A stretch of DNA of 64,000 nt from Nonlabens marinus S1-08 (GCF_000831385.1 NZ_AP014548.1:2099779-2163778); one strand, 5' to 3'; shown: positions 1-9,927, numbered from the stretch's first letter. Program-made: numbers and translations. Notes: generated by a model not told the origin, from the sequence alone.

Positions 1-996
1 AACATCCCCACCAAAGGCGATGGTAACGCCACTTTTTAGAGCTTGTTGAAAGGATTTCTTCTTTTGAGTAATGCGTTCAGGTTCTGGATCGCTGGCTTTG
101 TTCCAGCCGTTGTACTGTAAAATGGCATCACCTGCTGCAAGGGTAGGGCATAACGCAACATTGTGCTTTTTCATGAGCTCATAAATCTCTGGCGTCGCTG
201 CATCGCCATGTTCAATGGTCTCGACGCCGCCTAGAATAGCCCGTCGCATACCTTCTGGAGTACTGGCATGAGCGACGGCATGGGTTCCAGCGCTTTTTGC
301 TGTTTCTACCATCATTTTAATTTCTTCTAATGAAAAAGTAGGCTGTGATGGAGCACCGGTTTGCCAGCGGTAGTCTGCATAGATTTTAATAAAATCAGCA
401 CCATTACCTATTTGACGTCGCACGGTGGCGATTACATCATTGCCGCTGGCTTCTTCTGCACCTAAAGGCACAGTAACGCCATCGTGAAAACCTTTGGGGC
501 CGTAAGCTCCCGTAGCTACGATGGCAGGACCAGCCACTAATAATCGAGGTCCGGGAATGATGCCCTGATCGATGGTTTTCTTAATGTAAACATCGCTGTA
601 ACCAGCACCTTCCGCACCCAAGTCTCTCATAGTGGTAACTCCTGCCATTAGCGAATTGCGCACATGATTGGTCGCTCTAATGGATCGCTCGACTGGCGAC
701 TCTTTTAACACCTGATCGTTCCAAGAGGTCTCGTTATAGGGATGCAACAAAATATGGGAATGACCTTCAATAATTCCAGGCATCAAGGTTTTTCCAGAAA
801 GTAAAATTTCTTCAGTTCCCACAGGAATTTTGATGGCAGCTCGTCTGCCCACTTGAGAGATCTTATTACCTTCTATCAAAACGACCCAGTCTTTATGTGT
901 TTCCACACCATCAAATACTTGATCTGGAACTAATAAAAATTGGGCATCAACAGTCGTAAAAGAAATGATGATTAGGAAGTAAAGAATAGTTTTCAT
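1..996 (-). CDS. Amidohydrolase family protein (imidazolonepropionase-like), partial
   Basis: The frame is open from an ATG at 996 to the left edge, so the 3' end of the gene is missing. A second in-frame ATG lies two codons upstream (1002). The N-terminus (MKTILYFLIIISFTTVDAQ) is a signal peptide, so the enzyme is exported. A beta-sandwich start follows, then GKTLMPGIIEGHSHIL, whose HSH matches the metal-binding HxH at the start of the amidohydrolase TIM barrel. The last visible residues, GVTIAFGGDV, match the strand that carries the final catalytic Asp. Related proteins are metal-dependent hydrolases of cyclic amides or peptides; the substrate cannot be told from sequence. Confidence 0.82.
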   Translation of the reverse strand, partial: MKTILYFLIIISFTTVDAQFLLVPDQVFDGVETHKDWVVLIEGNKISQVGRRAAIKIPVGTEEILLSGKTLMPGIIEGHSHILLHPYNETSWNDQVLKESPVERSIRATNHVRNSLMAGVTTMRDLGAEGAGYSDVYIKKTIDQGIIPGPRLLVAGPAIVATGAYGPKGFHDGVTVPLGAEEASGNDVIATVRRQIGNGADFIKIYADYRWQTGAPSQPTFSLEEIKMMVETAKSAGTHAVAHASTPEGMRRAILGGVETIEHGDAATPEIYELMKKHNVALCPTLAAGDAILQYNGWNKASDPEPERITQKKKSFQQALKSGVTIAFGGDV

Positions 997-1017
997 AGCC
1001 ATAAAGTAAGTCAAAAA

Positions 1018-1058
1018 AAAGAGTCCATCCCAGATTGAGGATAGACTCTTTTCAAAAA
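1018..1058. terminator. Hairpin terminator between endonuclease and amidohydrolase genes
   Basis: Inverted arms AAGAGTCCATCC and GGATAGACTCTT (one mismatch) are flanked by A-runs on the left and T/A-runs on the right. It lies just 3' of the endonuclease gene stop and ends that transcript before the amidohydrolase gene. Confidence 0.75.
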
Positions 1059-1072
1059 ATAGATCGATCTAT

Positions 1073-3055
1073 TTATCGAACTACGATCTTCTTAGTCACG
1101 GATCCTTTTGAATTACTCATTTGCAATAAATAAATACCGCTGGAAAGGCTGTGATCAATACGACCGTTTTGGGTAATCTCTTGATTCAATGCCGTTCTCC
1201 CCAAGGCATCAATGATGCGTACCTGAGTAGGTTCTGTCACGTTTTTAAGAAATAAGAATGCATTAGATGGATTAGGATAAATGACGATACCGCTTAATGT
1301 ATTGCTTTCGCTAGAAAGCGTGTAAGTTTCACCCTGCTTGTTGCCCCAGATAAATTCTACTAATTCAGGGTCATCAATAAATGGGTTTCTGTTGATTTGC
1401 CATTCATATATAACATTGTTGCGATTCATTTCAAAATCATCTGGTGGATCCTGGCGATGCCATTGCAGCAATGTCGCTAGATCACCTAACTCGCCTAAAC
1501 CAGAATCAGGATCTCCATCGACTACATCAATCCCACTATATCTTAAGGCCATGTAAAAAGCAGATCGTGCCACATCGCCATGCCAGCTTCCTTGACTTCC
1601 AGTAGGGCCATTATAAAATGAGCCTCCTATACCATAATTTTTATTTCCTCGAGAAGAATTGGTACCGGAATCTGCAGCTCTTAAATGATGGGCATCGCTG
1701 TTGCCGTGACGTAAACTGTCCACACTGGTTTCTACCCAGACATTAATTCCATCTGCAATATCATCCTCTTTTATACTGAAGTAACCACCACGAGATCTGG
1801 GAAATACATGCTCTCGATTCCAAGAACTTCCAGAGTTTGAATTGCCTTGAAAGTAGACGTCTCTTATTTCATCTTCGGTATAAAGCAACCAGACTTTATT
1901 AGAGTTGGTAGGCGTGGCATCTGCATCTCGAAGTATGGTAGTAATATCAGCATAGGTATGCTCTCTTACCACTCCTGTTTGAGCAATAATATCCGTAATC
2001 GCGGCTTCTAATTGTGGAGAAGCTAGATTTTCTAGGGAATTGTAGTAATCTGCTGGCGCTGTACTGGCAACCAGGCCATAAGTAGGGTTTAAGGGTGTTC
2101 CATAATTTGAAACTTGGAAGTCATCATCAATAACTAAATAAGTTACATTGTCTCGCAATCTCTTGTAGCCCGCTGGTAAATTATTACCTAGGTTGATTCT
2201 CAAAAATTCATCGCCCTCATCAATGGTATCGTCGACCAGATTAAAATCTAAGGTTTGTGATGTTCCACCGGCTGGAATGGATATGCTTGTCATACCTGTA
2301 AAATCTGCAGTAGTAAAACCTCCATTGCTTAAGGAAAAGTTCAAGTTAAAATCTTCAGGGGCTGGTTTTGTGAGCGTAAATTCGATACTGAAAAAATCAC
2401 CTTCATTCAAGTTTTCTGTTGCGATAATGGTAAAATTCAACCCTATATAGGAAGGTTCAGTCGTGTCGTTTAAGGAGTGTGGAGTAGGAGTTTTTGCCTC
2501 ATAAGTACCATCTGCCTTGCGTTGCAAAGAGTTTGTGTTGTTACCTGCGCCTTCGTTGTATTGAACTTGCTCGCCCAGTAAATCTAAGAGTTCTTGGGCA
2601 TCTGGATCATTAGTTCCATAAACAAGCGCATCGATTAAGGTCTGATCGTTTCTAGCAAAAGTCAAATCTGGAAAATCAGATGGTTCACCTATATATATGG
2701 CAACACCATCGGCTCCGTTTTGGAATACACCTCGACCATCACCTAATAATCGATCTACGGCAGGGTTCACATCAGAACTTCCTAAAACCACGAGTCCATT
2801 GGAGTCAGAAACCAGTCCGTCCAGGTCTTCCACATAATAACTGCGTCCTTGACCTGTACTTGAGGTGCTGGAACCATTAAAAAGCACCATTATGTATCCA
2901 TCAAGGGGTTCAAAAGGGTTGTCTGTTTTAAGTTCAATAAACTCTTCTAGATCAACACTTGGGGTATCGGCGTCTAATTCGTTAATAATAATTTGTGAGT
3001 TCGCTTTCGCGAAAGCGAAAATTACCACCACAGCTGTAAGTAAAATATTCTTCAT
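1073..3055 (-). CDS. Secreted endonuclease I family nuclease with lamin-tail, Calx-beta and T9SS sorting domains
   Basis: 660 aa. A signal peptide (1-20, ending FAFAKANS) is followed by a lamin-tail-like domain (about 21-195, starting IIINELDADTP) and a Calx-beta-like region (about 205-312). An endonuclease I domain (about 320-580) has NREHVFPRS at 413-421, the His-containing beta-beta-alpha-metal motif, and a downstream DAHHLRAAD and NRNPFIDDPEL typical of EndA/NucM nucleases. The C-terminus (about 585-660, IYPNPSN...KKIVVR) is a type A T9SS sorting domain. The protein is thus probably an extracellular or surface nuclease for DNA or RNA scavenging. The signal peptide is partly encoded by the dispersed palindrome at 3001-3020. 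Confidence 0.92.
   Translation of the reverse strand: MKNILLTAVVVIFAFAKANSQIIINELDADTPSVDLEEFIELKTDNPFEPLDGYIMVLFNGSSTSSTGQGRSYYVEDLDGLVSDSNGLVVLGSSDVNPAVDRLLGDGRGVFQNGADGVAIYIGEPSDFPDLTFARNDQTLIDALVYGTNDPDAQELLDLLGEQVQYNEGAGNNTNSLQRKADGTYEAKTPTPHSLNDTTEPSYIGLNFTIIATENLNEGDFFSIEFTLTKPAPEDFNLNFSLSNGGFTTADFTGMTSISIPAGGTSQTLDFNLVDDTIDEGDEFLRINLGNNLPAGYKRLRDNVTYLVIDDDFQVSNYGTPLNPTYGLVASTAPADYYNSLENLASPQLEAAITDIIAQTGVVREHTYADITTILRDADATPTNSNKVWLLYTEDEIRDVYFQGNSNSGSSWNREHVFPRSRGGYFSIKEDDIADGINVWVETSVDSLRHGNSDAHHLRAADSGTNSSRGNKNYGIGGSFYNGPTGSQGSWHGDVARSAFYMALRYSGIDVVDGDPDSGLGELGDLATLLQWHRQDPPDDFEMNRNNVIYEWQINRNPFIDDPELVEFIWGNKQGETYTLSSESNTLSGIVIYPNPSNAFLFLKNVTEPTQVRIIDALGRTALNQEITQNGRIDHSLSSGIYLLQMSNSKGSVTKKIVVR
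3001..3020. repeat. Dispersed palindrome (20 bp, perfect)
   Basis: TTCGCTTTCGCGAAAGCGAA, a perfect palindrome containing the 14-bp core GCTTTCGCGAAAGC. It lies inside the signal peptide codons of the endonuclease gene and reads FAFAKA. Confidence 0.9.
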
Positions 3056-3179
3056 AGGAACCTTTATGGGTTGTGTAAAAATACGGGATCATGGCAAGTT
3101 CAATGATACCTTAATGTTAAGACTGTTATTTTAAGAGTTTCTCGACGGATTATCGATTGCGATCTGTGTAAGTTTGACT

Positions 3180-4346
3180 ATGACAATTGATAGAACGGAC
3201 TATTTTTATTCAGATTTGCATGTTTTTACTGGTGCGTTGCCAGAAATTTATTCAAATCCTAGATCCTTTTCTAAGGTTCCAGACGCCTGGAACATTGTAG
3301 TGACTGATGTTGAAAATTCTACCGATGCCGTAAAAAATGGTAGGCAGCAGGAAGTAAATTTAGCTGCTACTGGTAGTATTGTTGCCTGTATCAATATTTC
3401 AAGAGATGCAGGATTAGAAATTCCGTTTTTCTTTGGTGGTGATGGGGCTACATTATTGATTCCTGATAAGATTCTGCAAGATTGCCTTCATGCGTTAAGC
3501 CTACATCGCGAAAGGTGTTTGACATCTTTTGGCTTTCACCTGAGAGTAGGCTATCGCACCGTGCACCAAATGAGGTCTCAAGGTTGTCAGCTGCACATCA
3601 GTAAATTCAAGAGGAATTTATACCATGTCATGCCACTGATTGTAGGCGACGCCTTACAGCGCGCAGAAAACGAAATTAAGGGAAATGAACCACAAGACTT
3701 CGGAATAGAGGAGTTACAAACGAGAATGCTCAATCTAGAAGGCATGGAATGCAAATGGGACAAAATATCTCCACCTAAAGATGAGAACGAGGTGCTTTCC
3801 TTAATCATACACGCAACTGACGTGCTTTATCAGCACGATGCTTACAGCGCTATTTTGAAACGAATTGATGAGATTTATGGAGAAGACACAGAGCGTAATC
3901 CAGTCTCGCTAAAACACCTAAAGATGGTGAACCGATTTAACCAACTTAAAAATGAAGTTAAAATAAAATATGCTACTTCTGACCTTAGAAAAATGATCAG
4001 TTCTTTCGCTAGGTCGATGTTTGGGAAGCTATACATCAAGTTTACAGAAAAAGGCCGAAATTATTTAACAGAGCTGATACAATTGACGGAAGTATTGTTG
4101 CTTGATGGTTCCATCAATACGGTCATCACAGGTTCTATTGAACAGAGGGAACAGCTTTTTGAAATGCTGGATAATATGGAACGCAATCAACAGATCAGCT
4201 ATGGCTTTTATTCTAGTAAAAGCAGTATTCTGTCTTGTTATGTAACAGCGATCGATGATTACCATATTCACTTTTTAGATGGAGATAATGGTGGCTACAC
4301 TCAGGCAAGTAAAATTCTTAAGAAAAAACTACGAGCCACAGGATAA
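3180..4346 (+). CDS. DUF3095 family protein (adenylate-cyclase-like)
   Basis: 388 aa from the ATG at 3180; a TTG two codons upstream is also in frame. Residues around 40-50 (VVTDVENSTDAV) and FFFGGDGATLLIP match the nucleotide-binding core of class III cyclase-like folds: an early metal-binding Asp and a GGDG turn. The overall length and motifs fit the DUF3095 family, whose members are cyclase-like but of unproven activity. It is divergent from the endonuclease gene and converges on the GAPDH gene at a strong shared terminator. Confidence 0.8.
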   Translation: MTIDRTDYFYSDLHVFTGALPEIYSNPRSFSKVPDAWNIVVTDVENSTDAVKNGRQQEVNLAATGSIVACINISRDAGLEIPFFFGGDGATLLIPDKILQDCLHALSLHRERCLTSFGFHLRVGYRTVHQMRSQGCQLHISKFKRNLYHVMPLIVGDALQRAENEIKGNEPQDFGIEELQTRMLNLEGMECKWDKISPPKDENEVLSLIIHATDVLYQHDAYSAILKRIDEIYGEDTERNPVSLKHLKMVNRFNQLKNEVKIKYATSDLRKMISSFARSMFGKLYIKFTEKGRNYLTELIQLTEVLLLDGSINTVITGSIEQREQLFEMLDNMERNQQISYGFYSSKSSILSCYVTAIDDYHIHFLDGDNGGYTQASKILKKKLRATG

Positions 4347-4372
4347 AGCAAACTTCAAATTTCTCAAAAGTA

Positions 4373-4402
4373 ATAGAGCCACCTTTAATAAGGTGGCTCT
4401 AT
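4373..4402. terminator. Bidirectional terminator
   Basis: Perfect 13-bp stem ATAGAGCCACCTT / AAGGTGGCTCTAT with loop TAAT. It lies between the convergent DUF3095 gene and GAPDH gene and can serve both strands. Confidence 0.9.
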
Positions 4403-4456
4403 CTTAAAACTCTAGGGGTTATCTGAAAGCAATAGTTGTTCCTAGAATTTCCAATG

Positions 4457-5905
4457 TTAATAGTAGGTGAATCGGCGCACCTTAGCGATATACTTAGCGA
4501 GTCGTATCACCTGGTGGCTGTAACCGTATTCATTATCATACCATACGTAAACGACAACTTTTTTACCATCAGCACTCACAATAGTAGCGTTAGAATCATA
4601 AATCGACGGTGCGTTAGAACCTACAATATCAGTAGAAACCAACTCATTATCGATACTGTATTTGATTTGCTCTACCAGATCACCTTCAAGCGCATATTTC
4701 TTTAATGTGGCATTCAGCGCATCCTTACTTGTGGTGTTTTCCAACTCTAAATTCAAAATAGCCAGGGAACCGTTAGGCACTGGTACTCTAATCGCATTTG
4801 AAGTTAACTTTCCTTCAAAAGAAGGCAATGCTTTACTTACAGCGCTACCGGCTCCAGTTTCAGTGATTACCATATTTAAAGCAGCAGCTCTACCGCGACG
4901 GTATTTGCTGTGCATGTTATCTACTAGATTTTGATCGTTAGTATAAGCGTGAATGGTTTCAAGATGACCACTTACCACGCCAAAACTATCTTCAATCGCT
5001 TTCAATACTGGAGTAATCGCATTTGTCGTACAACTGGCTGCTGAGAAAATATCTACATTATCTGGGGAGTGATCTAGATGATTTACTCCATGAACAATGT
5101 TAGGAATCCCTTTTCCAGGGGCAGTAAGCAATACCTTATGCGCTCCTTTTGCTTTTAAGTGTCTTTTCAACGCCTGATCATCACGGAAGGCTCCTGTGTT
5201 ATCGATGATCAAGGCATCATTAATACCATAGGCGGTATAATCAATATCCTCTGGAGCATTTGCACTGATGATTTTTACAGTGGTGCCATTAATTATTAAT
5301 GACTCATCATCAACATTATAACTAACAGTACCAGAAAAATTACCATGAACGGAATCCTGGGCTAGGAGAGAAGCTCTTTTTTCAAGAACGTTCTCTGTAA
5401 TTGCACCACGAGTTACAATTGCTCTCAATCGCAATTGACTTCCTTTACCAGCTTTAGTCATCAACTCACGAGCCAGTAAACGGCCTATACGACCAAAACC
5501 GTAAAGCACTACATCTTTTGGAGTAATTTCTTCTGTGCCTTTGGCATCTCCTAATTTTTTAGAAACAAAAGCAGTAGCTTCTTGCAGTTCATTTTCTTCT
5601 AGATGGTATTCATAAGTCAATTTACCAATATCCAACTTTGATGGTGGAAGGTCCAATGATAGAATAGCTTGAGCGATCTCAACGCTATCAAAAATGGAAA
5701 TAGGCTTTTGAACAAATTCGCCAGCATATTCATGCAAGTTGATGATCTCGCTCACATTGCGATCGATCAATTGATTTCTAAACAATACCAATTCAATGGA
5801 CTTATCGTACCATAGATCACTAACCGCTTTAATGAAAGCTACCGCAGCGCGCCGGCGATCGGTTTGAAATGCTAGTTCTTTTTCGTAGATATCTACTTGA
5901 CTCAT
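4457..5905 (-). CDS. gap: Glyceraldehyde-3-phosphate dehydrogenase, long Bacteroidota form
   Basis: 482 aa, longer than the usual 330-340 aa because of an N-terminal extension of about 130 residues. The NAD-binding GFGRIGR is at 136-142 and the catalytic Cys292 is in SCTTNAITPV. It oxidises glyceraldehyde-3-phosphate to 1,3-bisphosphoglycerate in glycolysis or the reverse in gluconeogenesis. The long form is common in Bacteroidota alongside a standard GapA elsewhere. The start ATG at 5905 is preceded on its strand by TATTTTTG, a good -7 promoter element about 16 nt upstream. Confidence 0.93.
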   Translation of the reverse strand: MSQVDIYEKELAFQTDRRRAAVAFIKAVSDLWYDKSIELVLFRNQLIDRNVSEIINLHEYAGEFVQKPISIFDSVEIAQAILSLDLPPSKLDIGKLTYEYHLEENELQEATAFVSKKLGDAKGTEEITPKDVVLYGFGRIGRLLARELMTKAGKGSQLRLRAIVTRGAITENVLEKRASLLAQDSVHGNFSGTVSYNVDDESLIINGTTVKIISANAPEDIDYTAYGINDALIIDNTGAFRDDQALKRHLKAKGAHKVLLTAPGKGIPNIVHGVNHLDHSPDNVDIFSAASCTTNAITPVLKAIEDSFGVVSGHLETIHAYTNDQNLVDNMHSKYRRGRAAALNMVITETGAGSAVSKALPSFEGKLTSNAIRVPVPNGSLAILNLELENTTSKDALNATLKKYALEGDLVEQIKYSIDNELVSTDIVGSNAPSIYDSNATIVSADGKKVVVYVWYDNEYGYSHQVIRLAKYIAKVRRFTYY

Positions 5906-5968
5906 GAAATTATTTTTTTTGCAAAAATAGTCTTCTCCAACGTTTTCGTAAAATATGGTAGTGTTTTT

Positions 5969-5988
5969 TTCGCTTTCGCGAAAGCGAA
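5969..5988. repeat. Dispersed palindrome (20 bp, perfect)
   Basis: TTCGCTTTCGCGAAAGCGAA in the intergenic region between the GAPDH and protease genes. Confidence 0.9.
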
Positions 5989-6030
5989 CTCCAAAAGATT
6001 ATAAACCTTTTAAATATAGGTCATAAAAAA

Positions 6031-6054
6031 GCCCGATCTATGCGTCGGGCTTTT
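6031..6054. terminator. Terminator of the protease gene
   Basis: Arms GCCCGA and TCGGGC around a short loop, followed by TTTT on the + strand and preceded by an A-run (T-run on the minus strand). It lies 17 bases 3' of the DegP-type gene stop. Confidence 0.85.
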
Positions 6055-6070
6055 GTACTATTTAGTAGGC

Positions 6071-7474
6071 TTAATCAGCGATCAATCGTAATCTTTCTGT
6101 TTCACCTTTTGCATTTTTTAACTCTATGATTAAACTTTCATTAGGAGTTACTTTTTGCATCAGCGATCTAAGGTCTTCCACGTTCTTTACTGACCTGTCG
6201 TTAATTTTAGTAAGAACATATCCAGTCATATCATACCTAGCAAGGTTTCCTTGAGTTCCAACGATACGGACACCATCGTTGACTTGAAACTCTTCTTTTT
6301 CATCACTATTTAAATCTCTCAAGTCCATTTCTAAAGCAGGAATGGTCACAGTAGAATTTTTAGTGATTTCGATTTCTAAATCACGCTCCTTACCGTTTCT
6401 CAAAATTCGAGCGGTTACACGGTCACCTGGATTTTTACTGCCTACATAACCAGTCAAATCAGCAAACGATTTCATACGAACGCCATCAATATCGGTAATG
6501 ATGTCGCCTTTTCTCAATCCCGCCATATCAGCACCACTATCGGTTACAACCTCGCTCACATAAATACCTTCACTGCTGCTCAAGCCCATTTCTGTAGCTA
6601 CTTTACCATTAATTTGACCTCCCGAAATTCCCAGCATTCCTTTTTGTACGAAGCCAAATTCCATCAAATCCTGTATCACTTTACGGGCATTATTAGAAGG
6701 TACCGCAAAAGAATAACCAGTATAAGATCCAGTAGGCGACTGGATGGCAGTATTGATACCTACCAACTCACCGCGAGTATTGACCAAGGCTCCACCAGAG
6801 TTTCCCGGGTTTACCGCAGCATCAGTTTGAATAAAACTTTGTGGGGTACTATCTCGCACATCGAGATCACGTCCTTTGGCACTTATAATTCCTGCGGTCA
6901 CAGTGCTAGTCAAATTGAACGGGTTCCCAACGGCGAGTACCCATTCTCCAATCTTCACTTGATCTGAATCGCCAAAGGCGACAAAAGGCAAGTCTGCATC
7001 AGTTTCAATTTTTATTAGGGCAATATCAGAAGTTGGTTCTGTACCTACCACCGTGGCCTTGTAAGTACGATTGTCGTTCAAGGTCACTTCAAGTGCAGAG
7101 GAATTAGCAATCACGTGATTATTGGTGACAATATATCCATCCTTAGTTATTATAACGCCGCTACCAGTACCTATAGCTTGTTGCTGTGGGACTCTACCGT
7201 ACATATAATCTCTCATGGTAGGCCTGCCTCTAGAAACCGTTAGGTTCTTTACGTGGACAACGGCATGGACTGTTTTTTCAGCAGCTTCAGTAAAATCTAC
7301 ACCGGCTATAGAGGTGTTTTCCTCATAACTCACGGGAGTTACAGGTAGAAAAGATTCAGTGTTGCCTATTTGGATTTGGGATTCAGGACTATCTTCTATG
7401 AAGATTTTGTACGATCCCAATATAATGGTACCGCCTAAAACTGCGGCACCCATGGTTTTAAGTATTGAATTCAT
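6071..7474 (-). CDS. degP: DegP/HtrA-type periplasmic serine protease
   Basis: 467 aa. A membrane or signal segment (about 5-22) is followed by an S1C trypsin-like domain with the triad His120 (TNNHV), Asp150 (TSDIALIKI) and Ser226 (NPGNSGGAL). Two PDZ regions follow (about 285-375 and 400-460). Members degrade or refold misfolded envelope proteins. Both active site and oxyanion loop are intact. It is read away from dapF, with which it shares a divergent intergenic region of about 110 bp. Confidence 0.94.
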   Translation of the reverse strand: MNSILKTMGAAVLGGTIILGSYKIFIEDSPESQIQIGNTESFLPVTPVSYEENTSIAGVDFTEAAEKTVHAVVHVKNLTVSRGRPTMRDYMYGRVPQQQAIGTGSGVIITKDGYIVTNNHVIANSSALEVTLNDNRTYKATVVGTEPTSDIALIKIETDADLPFVAFGDSDQVKIGEWVLAVGNPFNLTSTVTAGIISAKGRDLDVRDSTPQSFIQTDAAVNPGNSGGALVNTRGELVGINTAIQSPTGSYTGYSFAVPSNNARKVIQDLMEFGFVQKGMLGISGGQINGKVATEMGLSSSEGIYVSEVVTDSGADMAGLRKGDIITDIDGVRMKSFADLTGYVGSKNPGDRVTARILRNGKERDLEIEITKNSTVTIPALEMDLRDLNSDEKEEFQVNDGVRIVGTQGNLARYDMTGYVLTKINDRSVKNVEDLRSLMQKVTPNESLIIELKNAKGETERLRLIAD

Positions 7475-7575
7475 AAATAGGGTTTTATAATTTGTAAACT
7501 TTTAAAATTTAATTTCATTGTACTTCAATCCTGTATTAACCCGTATTTAACAAGCGGTATTTTTAGCGTTCCTCT

Positions 7576-7583
7576 TACATTTG
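7576..7583 (+). promoter_or_regulatory. Bacteroidota -7 element (TACATTTG) for dapF
   Basis: Matches TAnnTTTG exactly and ends only four bases before the dapF ATG, implying a leaderless or nearly leaderless transcript. No convincing -33 TTTG was found. Confidence 0.55.
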
Positions 7584-7587
7584 CAAG

Positions 7588-8370
7588 ATGAATTCCATTA
7601 CATTTTATAAATATCAAGGTACAGGCAACGATTTTATCATTATTGATGATCGTCAGGAAGAGTTCTCCAAAAAAGATACCAAACTTATCCAGAGCTTCTG
7701 CGACCGAAAATTTGGCATAGGTGCTGACGGCCTCATCCTCCTTCAAGAACATAGACTACACAATTTCAAAATGGTTTATTTCAATGCAGATGGAAATGAA
7801 AGCAGCATGTGCGGTAACGGCGGTCGTTGTGTGGTCAGTTTTGCTCAGTTTTTAGGGCTTGTAAATGAAACGGCTACATTTGAGGCGATTGATGGATTAC
7901 ATGAAGCTCGATTGTTTGATAATCATATAGTCAGTCTACAAATGAAAAATGTGAATTCATTACAAATGTTTGATGGACATGTGTTTATGGATACAGGATC
8001 TCCTCATCATGTAGAATTGACAGACAATGTCGATCATGTGGACGTACCTACTCAAGGGCGCTACTTGCGTAATGAATTGTACGGTGCTGCTGGAGCAAAC
8101 ATTAACTTTGTACAATCGCAAACCGCAAGTGTATTTAAGGTACGCACCTACGAGCGTGGGGTGGAAGATGAAACTTTAAGTTGTGGTACTGGAGTCACCG
8201 CGGTAGCACTTGCCATGCATAAAACAGGACAGACTCAATCACAAGAGGTAACATTAGAAACCCCAGGTGGAAGTTTGAAAGTGAGTTTTGAACCCACACC
8301 GCAAGGTTATGAGAATATTTGGCTTACCGGTCCTGCTGTACAAGTATTTAAAGGAACCATAGTCCTATGA
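7588..8370 (+). CDS. dapF: Diaminopimelate epimerase
   Basis: 260 aa. The two catalytic cysteines are Cys75 in SSMCGNGGR and Cys199 in ETLSCGTGV. The enzyme converts LL- to meso-diaminopimelate for lysine and peptidoglycan synthesis. First gene of a likely dapF-GNAT-mltG operon: its stop overlaps the next start by four bases. The length is close to the usual 260-280 aa. Confidence 0.96.
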   Translation: MNSITFYKYQGTGNDFIIIDDRQEEFSKKDTKLIQSFCDRKFGIGADGLILLQEHRLHNFKMVYFNADGNESSMCGNGGRCVVSFAQFLGLVNETATFEAIDGLHEARLFDNHIVSLQMKNVNSLQMFDGHVFMDTGSPHHVELTDNVDHVDVPTQGRYLRNELYGAAGANINFVQSQTASVFKVRTYERGVEDETLSCGTGVTAVALAMHKTGQTQSQEVTLETPGGSLKVSFEPTPQGYENIWLTGPAVQVFKGTIVL

Positions 8371-8888
8371 TCCTACAAACTGAAACTTGTAAACTGCGTG
8401 CGGTGGATCCAGAGGATCTAGATTACATCTATGAGTTGGAGAATAATCCAGCGATATGGGATGTAGGACACACTTTAACGCCTTATTCCAAGTTTACTAT
8501 TAGAGAATATCTGGAAAACGCGCACCGCGATATTTATGAAGTCAAGCAGTTGCGTATGGCGATTTGTAAGAAGGATGACACCATAGTAGGAGTGGTAGAC
8601 CTTTATGATTTTGATCCTTATCACAAACGCGCTGGTGTGGGTATCGTGATACCTCAAGACTTTGATAGATCAAAAGGTTTTGCGAGTGCAGGTTTGCAAA
8701 TGATGATTGACTACAGTTTTAATAGACTGCGGTTGCACCAATTGTATGCTGGTATCGCTGCTGATAATCTGGCGAGCAGAAAATTATTTGAGAAATTACG
8801 CTTTCGCGAAAGCGGAACAAAAACAGACTGGATTGCAACAGAAAATGGATTTAAGGACGAAACTATGTATCAACTGATCAATGAATAA
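8367..8888 (+). CDS. GNAT family N-acetyltransferase
   Basis: 173 aa, RimJ/RimL/SpeG-like. The acetyl-CoA binding region lies near residues 88-110 (GVGIVIPQDFDRSKGFAS, in place of the usual R/QxxGxG/A) and the C-terminal strand pattern NLASRKLFEKLRF is typical. Target unknown. It overlaps dapF (ATGA) and mltG (8 bases), so it is translated as part of that operon. The dispersed palindrome encodes LRFRES near residue 145. Confidence 0.88.
   Translation: MILQTETCKLRAVDPEDLDYIYELENNPAIWDVGHTLTPYSKFTIREYLENAHRDIYEVKQLRMAICKKDDTIVGVVDLYDFDPYHKRAGVGIVIPQDFDRSKGFASAGLQMMIDYSFNRLRLHQLYAGIAADNLASRKLFEKLRFRESGTKTDWIATENGFKDETMYQLINE
8800..8813. repeat. Dispersed palindrome (14-bp core)
   Basis: GCTTTCGCGAAAGC inside the GNAT gene, read as part of LRFRES. 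Confidence 0.9.
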
Positions 8889-9927
8889 TTTTAAAAAGAT
8901 ACTCCTAGGTGTGGTATTAGTAGGACTAGTAGTAATGGCAGTTTTTGCCTACCGTGTCTACAGCACTTTCTTTACTCCTAATACCAACTTCACCACAGAC
9001 ACTTATGAAGTGTTGATCCCGACAGGTGCTGATTACAATCAAGCTTTCTTAATTATTGCAGATGCCGTAGCAGATCGAGATGAATTTCATCAAACCGCCG
9101 TGCGTAAGGGGTATGTGAAAAATGTAAAGTCAGGCCGGTTTCTTTTGAAGCCAGGCATGTCGAATAACGATATTATCAATACGGTGCGCTCTAAAAATAT
9201 ACCGTTGAATATACGCTTCAACAATCAGGAGCGCTTAGAAAATCTTGCGGGACGCATAGCGTTACAAATTGAGGCAGACAGCGCCTCTTTGATTCAAGCG
9301 ATGAGAGATTCAACGTTCTTGAAGCAGAATGGATTTACCCAACAAAATGCATTGACCATGTATTTGCCTAATCAATATGAGTTTTACTGGAACAGCAGCG
9401 CCACTACCTATAGAGACCGTATGTTGAACGCTTATAAGAACTTTTGGAATGAAGCTCGTCTAGCTAAGGCTCAAAAAATAGGATTGAGCCCTCAAGAAAT
9501 TACTGTGCTGGCCTCAATAGTGCACAAGGAAACAGCAAAGGCAGATGAGCGCCCTAAGGTAGCTGGTGTTTATATGAATCGATTGAAAGACGGTATGAAA
9601 CTAGACGCAGATCCTACTGTCATCTATTCTAAAAAACTATTGGAGGGTGATTTTGACCAAGTGATCAAACGTGTCCTATATAAAGATCTAGAACTTGACA
9701 GTAAATATAACACCTACAAATATTCAGGATTACCTCCAGGGCCTATAGTTACTGCAGATTTAAACGCGATCGATGCGGTTTTGAATTTTGAAAAACATGA
9801 TTATTACTACTTCGTCGCAGATGTGCAAAACTTTGGTTATCACAAGTTTGCAAAAAACCTAGCTCAGCATAATGCCAATGCCGCAGAATATAGAAAATGG
9901 ATTCAACAGCAGAATATCAACCGCTAG
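8881..9927 (+). CDS. mltG: Endolytic peptidoglycan transglycosylase
   Basis: 348 aa. One N-terminal membrane helix (about 7-26) is followed by a LysM-like region and the YceG catalytic domain with Glu217 in VHKETAKADERPKVAGVYMNRL-type sequence and LDADPTVIYS. It cleaves nascent glycan strands at the membrane and helps set strand length. It is co-encoded with dapF, linking precursor synthesis and wall processing. Confidence 0.94.
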   Translation: MNNFKKILLGVVLVGLVVMAVFAYRVYSTFFTPNTNFTTDTYEVLIPTGADYNQAFLIIADAVADRDEFHQTAVRKGYVKNVKSGRFLLKPGMSNNDIINTVRSKNIPLNIRFNNQERLENLAGRIALQIEADSASLIQAMRDSTFLKQNGFTQQNALTMYLPNQYEFYWNSSATTYRDRMLNAYKNFWNEARLAKAQKIGLSPQEITVLASIVHKETAKADERPKVAGVYMNRLKDGMKLDADPTVIYSKKLLEGDFDQVIKRVLYKDLELDSKYNTYKYSGLPPGPIVTADLNAIDAVLNFEKHDYYYFVADVQNFGYHKFAKNLAQHNANAAEYRKWIQQQNINR